Below are positions 43,928 to 52,379 of a DNA stretch of 64,000 bases, one piece after another. Under the pieces are notes generated by a model. That model ran no database searches. It saw only the letters and a program-made list of their open reading frames with translations, and had not been told where the DNA came from. A program made the position numbers and the translations under genes. The stretch covers positions 124,001 through 188,000 of the forward strand of contig NZ_WPNZ01000017.1 in assembly GCF_009755605.1 (NCBI RefSeq), given 5' to 3'. Every line of letters starts with the position of its first letter. Position 1 is the stretch's first letter. Source of the stretch: Streptomyces typhae. GTDB taxonomy: Bacteria > Actinomycetota > Actinomycetes > Streptomycetales > Streptomycetaceae.

Positions 43928-44506
43928 ATGGCATCTCGCAGCACTCAGATCCTCGAAGCGGCAGCCCGGGTGATCGCCCGGCGCGGGGTTCGTGGTCTGC
44001 GCGTGGAGGAACTGGCCGAAGAGGCAGGTGTCTCCACCGCACTGATCTACTACCACTTCAAGGACCGCACCGGAGTCCTGCGCAAGACGCTGGAGTTCAT
44101 CAGTGACCGCGCCGAGCGCTACACGGCTCAGGCCGGCCGGAGTGCCGAACCGCTCGGCCCGCGGGAGGAACTGGAGCGGACGCTGCTGCTGGAGCTCCAG
44201 GACACGACCGAGGTCCGGGAGAACAGCAGCGCCTGGGGCGAGCTCCGGGCCAGCGCCGTCTTCGACGAGGTCCTGCGCGAGGACCTGGCGAAGGCCACCC
44301 TCGCGTGGGTCCAGGACGTGGCGGCCCTGCTGGGGCAGGTCCGGCCCATGGCCTCGGCGGCGGCTCTCGCGGCGTCCGCGGAGCGGCTCACCGCTCTCGT
44401 GGAGGGGCTGAGCATGCGCTGGCTCAGCGGCATGCTCCCGATCACCCACGCGCGGACCCTGATGAGCGAGGCCGTCGCGGCCGAGGTCGACCGGCTGGGC
44501 GGCTGA
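43928..44506 (+). CDS. TetR-family regulator
   Basis: 192 residues from ATG at 43928. The N-terminal helix-turn-helix is ILEAAARVIARRGVRGLRVEELAEEAGVSTALIYYHFKDRTGVL, with the YYHF signature of the recognition helix. The C-terminal ligand domain is not assignable. It is divergent from the ArsR-like gene (284-bp shared promoter region, 43644-43927, no other feature seen) and convergent with the agmatine deiminase gene. Confidence 0.9.
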   Translation: MASRSTQILEAAARVIARRGVRGLRVEELAEEAGVSTALIYYHFKDRTGVLRKTLEFISDRAERYTAQAGRSAEPLGPREELERTLLLELQDTTEVRENSSAWGELRASAVFDEVLREDLAKATLAWVQDVAALLGQVRPMASAAALAASAERLTALVEGLSMRWLSGMLPITHARTLMSEAVAAEVDRLGG

Positions 44507-44586
44507 CCGCACGCACCGTCGCGAAGGACGAACCGGCAGCGGGCGAGGTCCCCCTCTAACACCGCGGCGCCGTCGGCCGGGCCGGG

Positions 44587-45762
44587 TCAGTCGGCGGGCT
44601 TGCCGGGCTCGTCGTGCGTGGAGCAGTGGATGCCGCCGCCACCGGAGGCGACGGTGTCGATCCGGACCGGCACGATGTCACGCTTGGGGAAGTGCTCCCG
44701 CAGGATGCTCCGGGCGCGCTTGTCGGCCTTGCGGTCGCCGAACTCGGGCATGAACACGGAGTCGTTGGCGACGTAGAAGTTGGCGTAGGCCGACACGAAG
44801 TCGTCGCCCTCGCCGGTGATCTCGTACAGGTCGGGCTGAGGCAGATCGACGATCTCCAACGGCCGGCCCTTGGCGTCGGTCGCCTCGCTGAGCACGGCCT
44901 TGGCCTGGTCGGCCGCGCGCGACCAGGAGTCGGCGGCCGTGTCGGGGTGGGCCCGGTCCAGGAGTACCACGCCGGGCGCGGTGAACCGCACGAGGCTGTC
45001 CACGTGCGCGTCGGTGATGTCCTGCCCGCGCACGCCCTTCAGCCAGATCACCTTCTGGACGCCGAGGGTCTGCTCGAGCTCGTCCTCGATCTGCTGCCGG
45101 CTCCTGCCGGGGTTGCGGTTGTCGTTGACGATCGAGCTCTCGGTGACGAGGAGGGTGCCCTCGCCGTCGGTCTCGAAGGAGCCGCCCTCGGCGACCAGCG
45201 GCGCCTTGCGGCGGGGCAGGTCGTACGCGGCGAGGAGGGCGGCACCCACCTTGGCGTCGTTGGCGTGGGCCTGCTTGTCGCCCCACCCGTTGAAGTTGAA
45301 GTCGACGCCGGTGACTTTCCCGTCCTGCTCCACGAACACCGGCACGGTGTCGCGGGCCCACAGGTCGTCGACGGCCAGCGGGATGACCTCGACCCCGCGC
45401 CCGCACGCCTTCTGGGCGGCCTTCAGATGCTCGGGCCTCGCCATCATCACGACGTACTCGTACTCGCCGATGGCGCGGGCGATACGGGCGATGTCCTCGC
45501 GTACGTGGGGGAGGTCCTCCGCCCACACCGATTCCAGGGCGGGCCACGACATGAAGGTACGCGAGTGGCTCTCCCACTCGGCCCCCATGCGCAGCCCCTT
45601 CGCTGCCGTGTCCGGCCCGTCCGGTTCGCTCGCGGACTTCACCGCTTCGTCGGCGGGCCCGCAGGCCGAGGCGCCGAGGAGGACGGCACCGAGCCTGGCA
45701 CCGAGTCCGGTGAGCGTGCGCAGGGCCATGCGGCGGGCGGGGGGAAGGGGGAGAGGAGGCAC
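44587..45762 (-). CDS. Agmatine deiminase-family lipoprotein
   Basis: 391 residues from GTG at 45762, favoured over the later ATG because CGGAG precedes it and it completes an RR-containing signal ending in the lipobox LLGASAC. The mature part is a peptidylarginine/agmatine deiminase fold: FMSWPALESVWAED, DDLWARDTVPVFVEQ, NFNGWGDKQ, EGGSFETDGEGTLLVTESS and ASGGGGIHCSTHDEP, whose Cys is the guanidine-attacking nucleophile. Family enzymes turn agmatine into N-carbamoylputrescine and ammonia. Export as a lipoprotein suggests action on extracellular substrate. Confidence 0.88.
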   Translation of the reverse strand: MPPLPLPPARRMALRTLTGLGARLGAVLLGASACGPADEAVKSASEPDGPDTAAKGLRMGAEWESHSRTFMSWPALESVWAEDLPHVREDIARIARAIGEYEYVVMMARPEHLKAAQKACGRGVEVIPLAVDDLWARDTVPVFVEQDGKVTGVDFNFNGWGDKQAHANDAKVGAALLAAYDLPRRKAPLVAEGGSFETDGEGTLLVTESSIVNDNRNPGRSRQQIEDELEQTLGVQKVIWLKGVRGQDITDAHVDSLVRFTAPGVVLLDRAHPDTAADSWSRAADQAKAVLSEATDAKGRPLEIVDLPQPDLYEITGEGDDFVSAYANFYVANDSVFMPEFGDRKADKRARSILREHFPKRDIVPVRIDTVASGGGGIHCSTHDEPGKPAD

Positions 45763-45845
45763 GGTGAGCTCCGTTGATCGTGGTGGGGGCAAGTTATCCG
45801 TCGGCAGGGCGGGCTGCACGGCGAGCGTGAGGGCGCGGCGCGGGC

Positions 45846-46265
45846 GGATCCGGCATCTGCGGTTCGGACCTGCACATGTACGAGGGCCGCACATCGTTCG
45901 AGTCCGGCCGCACGCTGGGACACGAGAATATGGGCCAGGTCGTGGAGGTCGGCCCGGCCGTGAGCAAGGTGCAGGTCGGCGAGTACGTGGTTCTGCCCTT
46001 CGACACTCGCCTGCGGTTTCTGCGAGCAGTGCGAGCGCGGGCCGACCAACTACTGCCCGACCACGCAGCCCGAGGCGGCCCTCGCGGGAGCCGCTCACGG
46101 ATTCGCGGACATGAGCCCGGCCAGGCGCCGGTGAAGAGGTACAACCGGGCGCTGCGGGACCTGATCGCCGCTGGGAAGGCGAAGCCGGGCTTCATCGTCC
46201 CCCACGAGCTCAGCCTGGACGAGGCCTCCAACGCCTACGAGCACTTCGACGCCCGTGACGAGGGC
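45846..46265 (+). pseudogene. Zinc alcohol/formaldehyde dehydrogenase remnant
   Basis: The fragment opens GICGSDLHMYEGRTSFESGRTLGHENMG and continues QVVEVGPAVSKVQVGEYVVLPF, the N-terminal catalytic zinc region of glutathione-independent formaldehyde dehydrogenase-like enzymes. Near 46003 the frame shifts; CGFCEQCERGPTNYC with the structural-zinc cysteines is readable only in another frame. Around 46130 it jumps to the C-terminal ALRDLIAAGKAKPGFIVPHELSLDEASNAYEHFD, so roughly half the gene is deleted. The start codon region is also missing. Clearly non-functional. Confidence 0.88.
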
Positions 46266-46728
46266 CAGCCATTGGGCAGTGGGAGGTGTTCGTGCAGCGT
46301 GCCGCCGTACGTCGCCGTCGACGCTGCGCCCCGTCACCGCCCAGGCGGCGCTGGCCGGCAGGCAGTCGGTGAGGCCGCCGGCGGTGTTGAAGCGCCTGGA
46401 TGCACGCATCATCGCCCCATCGGGATCCGCTTGCTGGCGGAGGCGCAGCCGTTGCGGGGCCTCTCGGTGCCCAGCCGTGCGGACTCCGCGACGATCCCGG
46501 TGCGCTTCGTTCAGCACGAGGACTGTCGCAGAGCCAGGAGGACGGGAGTTGGCCGGTCGGCGGACCGCGGGCCCCGCCCGGCCGGAGGCTGCTCCAGTGG
46601 CTTCCGGCCAAATTACTTTGGTCCAGACCATTGCTCTCGGATCCGGCTGTGCAGGAAGCTGCTCCCCACGCACCGGATCATCACGACCGGAGCGCTCGCC
46701 ACCGAAGAGGGAAGGCAGCGATACACCC
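46266..46728. other. Intergenic, no gene seen
   Basis: 463 bp between the dehydrogenase remnant and the small secreted protein. Codon use is irregular in all frames; it looks like degraded coding DNA. The last ~90 bases hold the promoter and GAGGGAAGG ribosome-binding site of the next gene. Confidence 0.6.
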
Positions 46729-46950
46729 ATGCGCAAAACGATTTCAGCCCTGAGCCTGTCCGGCCTGCTGGCCGCAGCCGCCCTGCTGCTTGCCCCGTCC
46801 GCCCAGGCCGCCGGTTATACCTATGTCGGTATGTACCCGAGCGCCGCCGCCTGCGACACAGCAGGCAAGGCTTATGTGGCCAACGGCCAGGCGGTCAGCT
46901 ACTTCTGTGACGTCACGCCCACCACCGCCCGCCTGTCCATCTGGACCTGA
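46729..46950 (+). CDS. Small secreted protein, 73 aa
   Basis: ATG at 46729 after GAGGGAAGGCAG. A Sec signal (MRKTISALSLSGLLAAAALL, cut after AQA) leaves a ~45-residue mature peptide beginning AGYTYVGMYPSAAACDTAGKAYV and containing two cysteines (AACDT and YFCDV) about 25 residues apart, probably disulfide-bonded. The spacing YVGxYPSxxxC...C resembles small extracellular proteins common in Streptomyces whose function is unknown. Good codon bias and signal peptide make it real. Confidence 0.82.
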   Translation: MRKTISALSLSGLLAAAALLLAPSAQAAGYTYVGMYPSAAACDTAGKAYVANGQAVSYFCDVTPTTARLSIWT

Positions 46951-47090
46951 CCGGCCGCACCACCGCAGCACCGACACACCCGGCGCTGAACCGGCCCGGC
47001 GGCAGCCCGGCCTCTGTGGGTACGCGGATACCTGGATCATCGCAGCCCCGCAGCGGCAGGCCGGCTCGAGGTATTCCACCGCACCGAGGG

Positions 47091-47141
47091 GCAGGCCGCC
47101 CCGGGCCGCCCCGGGCGCACCGTGCACTCGGGGCGGCCTGC
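47091..47141. terminator. Hairpin terminator
   Basis: Perfect 13-base GC-rich arms with a 25-base loop, 140 bp past the small secreted protein and just before the Nudix remnant. Likely ends transcription of the former. Confidence 0.65.
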
Positions 47142-47197
47142 GCGATTCACCGGGCAGAGCCGGTCAGAGCCGATCAGGGCTGATTAGATCGGCTCTG

Positions 47198-47372
47198 GGC
47201 GGCCCCCGCCGAAGACGACGCGGCACAGGAAGGTGATGTCGAGGTACTGGGCCTGATCGCCGTTGTCGCACACCATCGGCGGGAGGGTGTGCACGCTGGT
47301 GATCCGCTCGGGGGTGACCACGACACCGGCCTCCTCGTACACCTCGCGGGCGACGGCGGTGGCCGGCTGACA
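47198..47372 (-). pseudogene. Nudix hydrolase fragment
   Basis: Reads PATAVAREVYEEAGVVV (the RExxEExG part of the Nudix box), then TPERITSVHTLPPMVCDNGDQAQYLDITFLCRVVFGGG. The N-terminal third of the domain and the C-terminal end are missing, and no start codon is available. A remnant of an intact Nudix hydrolase. Confidence 0.85.
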
Positions 47373-48004
47373 CCGTGCTCGACTCGCCCGAACAGGTGCT
47401 GGACCTGTTGCCGGGCGCTCGACCGCGGTGATCGTGTGCGGCCGGCGGCCCCGGCCTGCCTGGCCCTGGCGGCGCAGAGAGGCCGGGTGCATGGTTCCAG
47501 CGGGCGGTTTGAGGTGTGAGCTGGGGTTGTGTCGTGTGTGCTGAGTGGGGGGCGGGCTCGTTGGAAGGGTCGGCGGGTGCCGTGGCGGGCGGGAGGGGCC
47601 GCAGCCGACGAGTGTGGCGCGTCCGGCGAGTTGAGCGCCCCGTGTCCCGCTGAAAAGGGGGGTATCGGTGACGTTGACGCCGACGTGGACGAAGGTGGCG
47701 CCCAGGCGTTCGGTGAGGTCTTTGAGCAGGTCGGCAGCTTGGGTGTCGGTGGTGGTGGTGCGGGGGCCATGGGACCGAACGCACCTGGGCGGGCTGCGGC
47801 AACTGCCCGCGGGCGAGGCCCGGACCGAAGAGATCCGCGAGAGATCCGCAAGAACACCGCTGCTGCGAAGCCTGCATGGCCGACGCCTGCCCAGCCCGCA
47901 TGGCCGACGCCTCGCCGCCAGCAGGAACGCACGGAAGATCGGTGATCGTGCAAGCTCGTCGGCCCGCAGGGACAACGTCGACGCTCAGGGCCGGCCCTTG
48001 CCGC
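47373..48004. other. Decayed DNA, no gene seen
   Basis: About 630 bp with no intact gene. On the minus strand near 47640-47790 one frame reads ADLLKDLTERLGATFVHVGV and SGTRGAQLAGRATLVGCGP, which looks like genuine protein sequence, perhaps from an ATP-binding protein, but it cannot be extended. Another gene remnant. Confidence 0.5.
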
Positions 48005-48059
48005 CCGCAGCTCAGACGTCCCGACGCCTGAAGCAGGCGTCGGGACGTCTGAGCTGCGG
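48005..48059. terminator. Very strong 26-bp perfect hairpin
   Basis: Arms 48005-48030 and 48034-48059 are perfectly complementary over 26 bases with a 3-base loop (AAG). It begins 5 bp past the stop of the minus-strand 54-residue gene, so it is that gene's terminator; the length and perfection are exceptional. Confidence 0.85.
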
Positions 48060-48064
48060 CCTGG

Positions 48065-48229
48065 TCAGTCCAGGACCATGTCGCCGAATGCCGCGACGTT
48101 GGTCTCGTGGTGGATGACGTTGGTGTCGTCCCCGTCATCGGCGGGCTGTGCGGAGGCGGCGGCAGCTCCTCCGAGAAGAGCGAGTGAGGCGATCAGAACG
48201 GTCGCAGCGACGCGAGGCAGTACGGACAT
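48065..48229 (-). CDS. Tiny secreted protein, 54 aa
   Basis: ATG at 48229 with AGGAAAGG upstream. A Sec signal (MSVLPRVAATVLIASLALLG, cut near ASA) leaves a ~26-residue acidic peptide, QPADDGDDTNVIHHETNVAAF and GDMVLD at the end. No Cys. The gene is followed at once by an exceptionally strong terminator, which supports real expression. I do not know a family for it; Streptomyces produce several such short exported peptides. Confidence 0.75.
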   Translation of the reverse strand: MSVLPRVAATVLIASLALLGGAAAASAQPADDGDDTNVIHHETNVAAFGDMVLD

Positions 48230-48387
48230 GAGTGTTGTGCCTTTCCTGGCGGGAGATTTCTCACCACCGTGTGCGTCCACCGTCGGTGCGGCCACTTCAC
48301 GAGGGCCGATAGAGGGGCGCGATCCCCGACGAGAACGTCGAGGACGGCACACCGCGAGCTGTCCACAACCGGGTCTGGCTCTGTCGC

Positions 48388-48395
48388 CGAGGTGG
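48388..48395. repeat. Target site duplication, left
   Basis: CGAGGTGG directly abuts the left inverted repeat; the identical 8-mer follows the right end at 50620-50627. ISL3 elements generate 8-bp duplications. Confidence 0.9.
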
Positions 48396-48418
48396 GGCTC
48401 TGGTCCACTTCGTGTGGT
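48396..48418. repeat. IS left terminal inverted repeat
   Basis: 23 bp; differs from the complement of the right end at position 4 only. Confidence 0.9.
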
Positions 48419-48422
48419 GCGA

Positions 48423-48842
48423 TTACTGCTCGCTATCGAGCGGTCCCAGGGCCTCCGTGATCTGTTGGACTTCGTGGCGCCACTGAGCGGCGTCGGTACT
48501 GTCCACCCAGCCGGTCAGCATTCCCGATCCGTCTTGGAGTACACGCTGCAGAGCGAGCGCGGCTGACGTGTGGAGAGCCAACGGGAGTTGAGGCAGCGGC
48601 TCTCTGGGTCCGTCATCAGGGTCGATAACAATCGCGCTGCCCGGGATTGTGCTGGCTACGAGGGCCGCGGCGGCCACCGCTTCGGCGCCGTCGCCGCCAT
48701 CCACGCGTGCTCCGGAATCTGTGATTCGCTGGAATGCTCGCTCGAGCACTTCGGTGGCCTGCTGAGGAGTCAGTCCCTCGAGTTCATCGACGAAGTCGGC
48801 AGCAAGATCGCTGTCGAATGGGCCTGTTCCCCACGTTCCCAT
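48423..48842 (-). CDS. DUF4259-domain protein, IS passenger
   Basis: 139 residues from ATG at 48842 with CAGGAGCC upstream. It begins MGTWGTGPFDSDLAADFVDEL, the defining start of DUF4259 proteins, and continues with helical LTPQQATEVLERAFQRI and AAALVASTIPGSAIVIDPDD. Function unknown; the family is widespread in Streptomyces and often lies near toxin/immunity-like genes. The stop codon is only 5 bp inside the left inverted repeat, so the gene is within the mobile element. Codons look well-formed and the gene is intact even though the transposase is not. Confidence 0.88.
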   Translation of the reverse strand: MGTWGTGPFDSDLAADFVDELEGLTPQQATEVLERAFQRITDSGARVDGGDGAEAVAAAALVASTIPGSAIVIDPDDGPREPLPQLPLALHTSAALALQRVLQDGSGMLTGWVDSTDAAQWRHEVQQITEALGPLDSEQ

Positions 48843-48904
48843 GCACGGCTCCTGGTATCGCTCTCGCGGACGAAGCCAGCATTCCAGCAGCCACTGACAA
48901 ACGT

Positions 48905-50499
48905 TCACGTGGCCAGGAGGACTCGTTTGCGAAGCAAGGTGAATCCTGCGCGGCCGAACATCTGGCGCTTGAGCATTTTGATTCGGTTGACATGGCCCTC
49001 CACGACGCCGGAGTTCCAAGGGTCAGGCCGGCGGTGACGGCGTCGAGGTCGCGTAGGAGGCGCTGAGCGAAGCGGCGGAGGCTGGGCAGTTCGGTGGCAG
49101 CGCTGACTGCTTCGATCCATTCGGGGAGTCGGTCGCCTTGCAGGTCGGTGAGCATGTGGGCGAAGGAGCGCACGTACGCAGCGAGTGCTGTCCATTCGGG
49201 GCAGTGGACCAAGACGGCTTTGAGCTGGACCTGGTCGCGTTCGGGTAGAGCGTCGGGGTGCGTGAGGATCCAGCGCGTTACGGCGCGGGCCGACGGCGGG
49301 CGGGGCCCGACCGGTTGGGGCTTGCCGCGAAGCGTCCTGCTGACGTAGTTGCGGACGCTGGCGTATCCGCGTGGATAGCCCTGTTCCTTGATCTCCTCCC
49401 ACAGTTTCCAGTCGTTGGTGCAGTCTTCTTGCCAGCGCTGGTCGAGGTAGGACTTGTAGTCGTCGAGCCTGGGCACACGGTTTTGCCACTGGCCGGTGAA
49501 CATCTCCTCTGGGGTGGTGGCACCGGAGAAGAGCAAGATCGTGTTGTGGGTCATGCCGAACTGCCGGGCAACGGACCGCTTGCTGTGACCGGCGGCGAGG
49601 AGAGCGTGGATGGTGGCGTGCATGGCGCGGGTGCGTTCGGCGAACCGGTGCCCTGTCGGCCAGGGCGACGACGCAGTCGGCTCCGCCGCTTCCTGCCGTT
49701 CCTCGGACCGCTTCGGCATGGGACGCAAGGATCCGCGGTGCCGGTAGACGCATTTCTCGGCGGCTTCTCCCAGGTTGTGCCAAAGGTGCCACCGGTCGGC
49801 GACTTGGAGAGCCTGCGGGGCCCCGCGGGTGGCGCCGTCGGCGAAGAAGGGGGCGCGGTCGCGGCAGACGACCTCGATGCCAGGTCGCTCGGCGAGCCAG
49901 GCCGCGAGCGTGTCCGCCTCCCGGTCGGGCGGGAGGTCGATAGGGCGACGCGTTTCGATGTCGACGAGCACAGTTCCGTAGATCCGTCCTTTGCGCTGGG
50001 CGTATTCGTCGACCCCGACCACGCGGGGCGTGGCAGTGGGCGGATCCGGGAGCGAAGCGGCCATCCTCAGCAGGGTGTTCTGGCTGACCGGAGCCCCGAA
50101 GAGGTCCGCCATGCGAGCCCCGGCCCGGCCCGCGAGCGCGAGGCCGATCGAAACGAGCGTCGATCGCAGCCCTTCCGTCCGCGGGCCGAATTGGCGGGTG
50201 AGCCCTGGCACCTGCTCGGTGAAGGTCCTGCGCGGACAGGGGCCTGCCGTGCAGACGAACCGGCGCACCCTCAAGGTCAACACGACGGCCTTGCCAGCTG
50301 TCGGCAGATCGGGGGGAAACCGCAGATAGGAGCCGTGTAGTCGCTCCGACAAGTACCCGCAGCCCGGGTAGATCGCCTGCCGGACGGTGCTCAGGGCCTC
50401 GATCCGGACGACCATGTCGGTCGCCTCGACCGACTCCACCATCACGTTCTCCGACAAGGAGAACAGCAACTCATTGAGCTTCGGACGTGCTTCGTTCAC
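48905..50499 (-). pseudogene. ISL3-family transposase, frameshifted near the C-terminus
   Basis: Starts with GTG at 50499 (VNEARPKLNELLFSL). The protein has an N-terminal zinc-finger remnant (YPGCGYLSERLHGSYLR), VRRFVCTAGPCPRRTF, and the DDE catalytic core with VVGVDEYAQRKGRIYGTVLVD, VVCRDRAPFFADGA and VADRWHLWHNL. Reading stays open until about 49020, where WNSGVVEGHVNRIKMLKRQMFGRAGFTLLRKRVLL, including the conserved final Glu region, continues in another frame, consistent with loss of about 4 bases. The C-terminal catalytic acid is therefore out of frame and the enzyme is probably inactive, unless the shift is a sequence error or programmed. Confidence 0.85.
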
Positions 50500-50596
50500 G
50501 GCGCAGCACTGTCGGCCACACCGCACACCGGCCGGGCGATTTTCGGGCTATCTCATCCAGCCTCACGAGAAGATCGGCGGTTACGCTGCGTACGCG

Positions 50597-50619
50597 ACCA
50601 CACGAAGTGGACCAGGGCC
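50597..50619. repeat. IS right terminal inverted repeat
   Basis: 23-bp partner of 48396-48418; followed directly by the CGAGGTGG duplication at 50620-50627. Confidence 0.9.
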
Positions 50620-50627
50620 CGAGGTGG
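50620..50627. repeat. Target site duplication, right
   Basis: CGAGGTGG, identical to 48388-48395. Confidence 0.9.
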
Positions 50628-50756
50628 GGAGTCGTTTCGACGTGACTGGACTGGGGGAGTCACCTCCAGACCGGGTTCGCCGCGGCCATCGCCACAACGG
50701 GCCAGGGCATGTCCGGATCAACGATCAGGCGGTCGCAAGAAGTCGCAAGAAGCAGG

Positions 50757-51610
50757 TCAGGCGGCGATGTCGGCTGCGAGCCGGTCGGCGGCGCTGCGGG
50801 GCTCCCGGCCGAGGAGTCGGGCCAGCAGAGGGTCGGCCTCTGCGAAGTAGCCTGCGCGGCCGGCCTGGTACCAGGTGAGCATGAACCTGGCCGCTTGCTC
50901 CGGGACACCGGTCGCGATGTGGTCGGCAACCCACTGTTCGTCGTCCAGGACGACGCGCTTGATCGTGCGGCCGGTGAGACCGGAGGCGACCTCGGCGAGG
51001 TCGCCGAGGGTGACAGCGGTGGGCGCGGTGAGCGCGACGGGACCGTCGAAGGCCCGGTCACCGGCGAGGATGACCGCAGTGGCCTCGGCCACCTCGGCAC
51101 GGTCGGTGTACGGGACCGGACCGTCTGCGGGCTGGGCGATCTCACCGGTCCGTCGCCACGGGCCGAGGATCTGGTCGAGTGGGCCGTAGGCGGCGTTGCG
51201 CAGCGCGGTCCAGGCGACTCCCGAGTCGCGGAGGGCGGCCTCGGTGGCGAGGTGGATGTCCGAAGGCGGGTACGGGTTGCCGGGGACGGCGCCCTGCTGG
51301 CTCGTGTACAGAATCCGCCGGGCACCGGCCGCGACGGCGGCTTCGACGGCACTGCGGTGCAGGCCGGTCATGTCGGCGGCCGGATCGTTGCCGGACACCA
51401 CAAGCACCTGCTCGGCACCGGCGAAGGAGTCGCGCAGCGCGCCGGGTCCTCGTAGGAGCCCTGCCGCACGCGCACGCCGCGGTCGGCGAAGTGCTGTGCC
51501 CTGGCCACGTCGCGGACGCTGACGCCGATCCGCTCGGCGGGCACGCGCTGGAGGAGATGCTCGACGGTGGCGCCGCCCAGCCCGCCGGTGGCACCGGTGA
51601 CAACGATCAT
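50757..51610 (-). pseudogene. NmrA-type NAD(P)-binding reductase, one frameshift
   Basis: ATG at 51610 gives MIVVTGATGGLGGATVEHLL (Rossmann motif) through RVRQGSYEDPA, at about 51440. From there LRDSFAGAEQVLVVSGNDPAADM and the rest to LAADIAA continue in a different frame, as if one base had been lost. Restored, the ~284-residue protein is a complete QOR2/NmrA-like NAD(P)H:quinone reductase family member with TSQQGAVPGNPYPPSDIHLATE. It is divergent from a TetR gene and both share operator-like palindromes, the common arrangement for such inducible reductases. May be a true pseudogene or a sequencing error. Confidence 0.85.
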
Positions 51611-51675
51611 GTTCCTGGTCTCTTCCTGTCCTGTATGGCTGCGGCGTCCGGCTCGGTGACCGGCGAACCTTAAGT

Positions 51676-51690
51676 TGACCATGGTGGTCA
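51676..51690. promoter_or_regulatory. TetR operator, copy 1
   Basis: TGACCATGGTGGTCA, an interrupted palindrome TGACC-N5-GGTCA, 66 bp upstream of the reductase start in the divergent promoter region. Confidence 0.75.
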
Positions 51691-51720
51691 GTTTCTCTCC
51701 GCCGTCGACCGTAAGTAAAC

Positions 51721-51735
51721 TGACCACATGGGTCA
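51721..51735. promoter_or_regulatory. TetR operator, copy 2
   Basis: TGACCACATGGGTCA, the same TGACC-N5-GGTCA pattern, centred 45 bp from copy 1 and 21 bp upstream of the TetR GTG start. Confidence 0.75.
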
Positions 51736-51755
51736 AATTAGGGTGGCGGGAGTCG

Positions 51756-52379
51756 GTGGGAACCTTGGCCGGTGCGGTGCCTTCTGAATCCCGGCTGCGC
51801 GCCGACGCCAGGCGCAACTCCGAGCAGATCCGCGCCGCCGCGATCGGCGCCTTCCAGGGGCGGGGTCTGACGGTGCCGCTGGAGGAGGTCGCCAAAGCGG
51901 CAGGGGTCAGCAAGGCCACGATCTTCAACCGGTTCGGCGGGCGGATCGGCCTGATCGAGGCCGTCATCGAGGAGGTCGTCGCCGCGGAGCTGTTCGCCGC
52001 CATCGACCGCACGCGGACCATCGCCGACGCCGGCGAGCGGATCGCGTACTACCTCACCGCGATCCGCGATCTCCAGTACCGCCAGCCCGCCGTCAACGAC
52101 GTCCTGCTGCAGACGTATCCGAACTCGCAGCAGCTCATGGAGATCTGCCGGGCGGGAAGCGAGGTCAACGACGAACTCGTCGCGGCCGCAAGGGCGTCCG
52201 GGGTGCTGCGTCCGGAGTTCACGGCGGGCGACCTCCACGCGCTCTTCGTCGACACCGCCCTCGCCCTCAAGCACGGAAAGCGCCCTCCCCGGGACGCGTT
52301 CGACCGCCGCACCACCTACCTCCTGGACGGAATCCGCGGGCCCCGGTCAACTTCTGGCGGACGGATGGACAAGCCCTGA
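51756..52379 (+). CDS. TetR-family regulator of the adjacent reductase
   Basis: 207 residues from GTG at 51756, preceded by GGGAG. The helix-turn-helix is EQIRAAAIGAFQGRGLTVPLEEVAKAAGVSKATIFNRFGGRIGL. An ATG further upstream would overlap the operators and is unlikely. The C-terminal domain (AVIEEVVAAELFAAIDRTR onwards) resembles SbtR/TetR_C_33-type domains of Streptomyces. Two TGACC-N5-GGTCA sites in the 145-bp gap to the divergent reductase indicate autoregulation and control of that gene. Confidence 0.9.
   Translation: MGTLAGAVPSESRLRADARRNSEQIRAAAIGAFQGRGLTVPLEEVAKAAGVSKATIFNRFGGRIGLIEAVIEEVVAAELFAAIDRTRTIADAGERIAYYLTAIRDLQYRQPAVNDVLLQTYPNSQQLMEICRAGSEVNDELVAAARASGVLRPEFTAGDLHALFVDTALALKHGKRPPRDAFDRRTTYLLDGIRGPRSTSGGRMDKP

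Larger units (their letters stand above)
48396..50619. mobile_element. ISL3-family insertion sequence with passenger gene
   Basis: 2224 bp bounded by 23-bp inverted repeats (48396-48418 and 50597-50619, one mismatch, starting GGCTCTGGTCCACTT on the left) and flanked by a perfect 8-bp duplication CGAGGTGG. It contains a minus-strand ISL3 transposase (frameshifted) and, between transposase and left end, a complete DUF4259 gene. Simple ISL3 elements are ~1.3-1.6 kb, so the extra ~0.5 kb is the passenger. The intact duplication indicates that it moved as one unit. Confidence 0.9.

Noticed and set aside
47640..47790. Remnant of a TniB/AAA-type transposition protein
   Set aside because: Only a vague resemblance of one segment; no Walker motif or inverted repeats, so no family was assigned.
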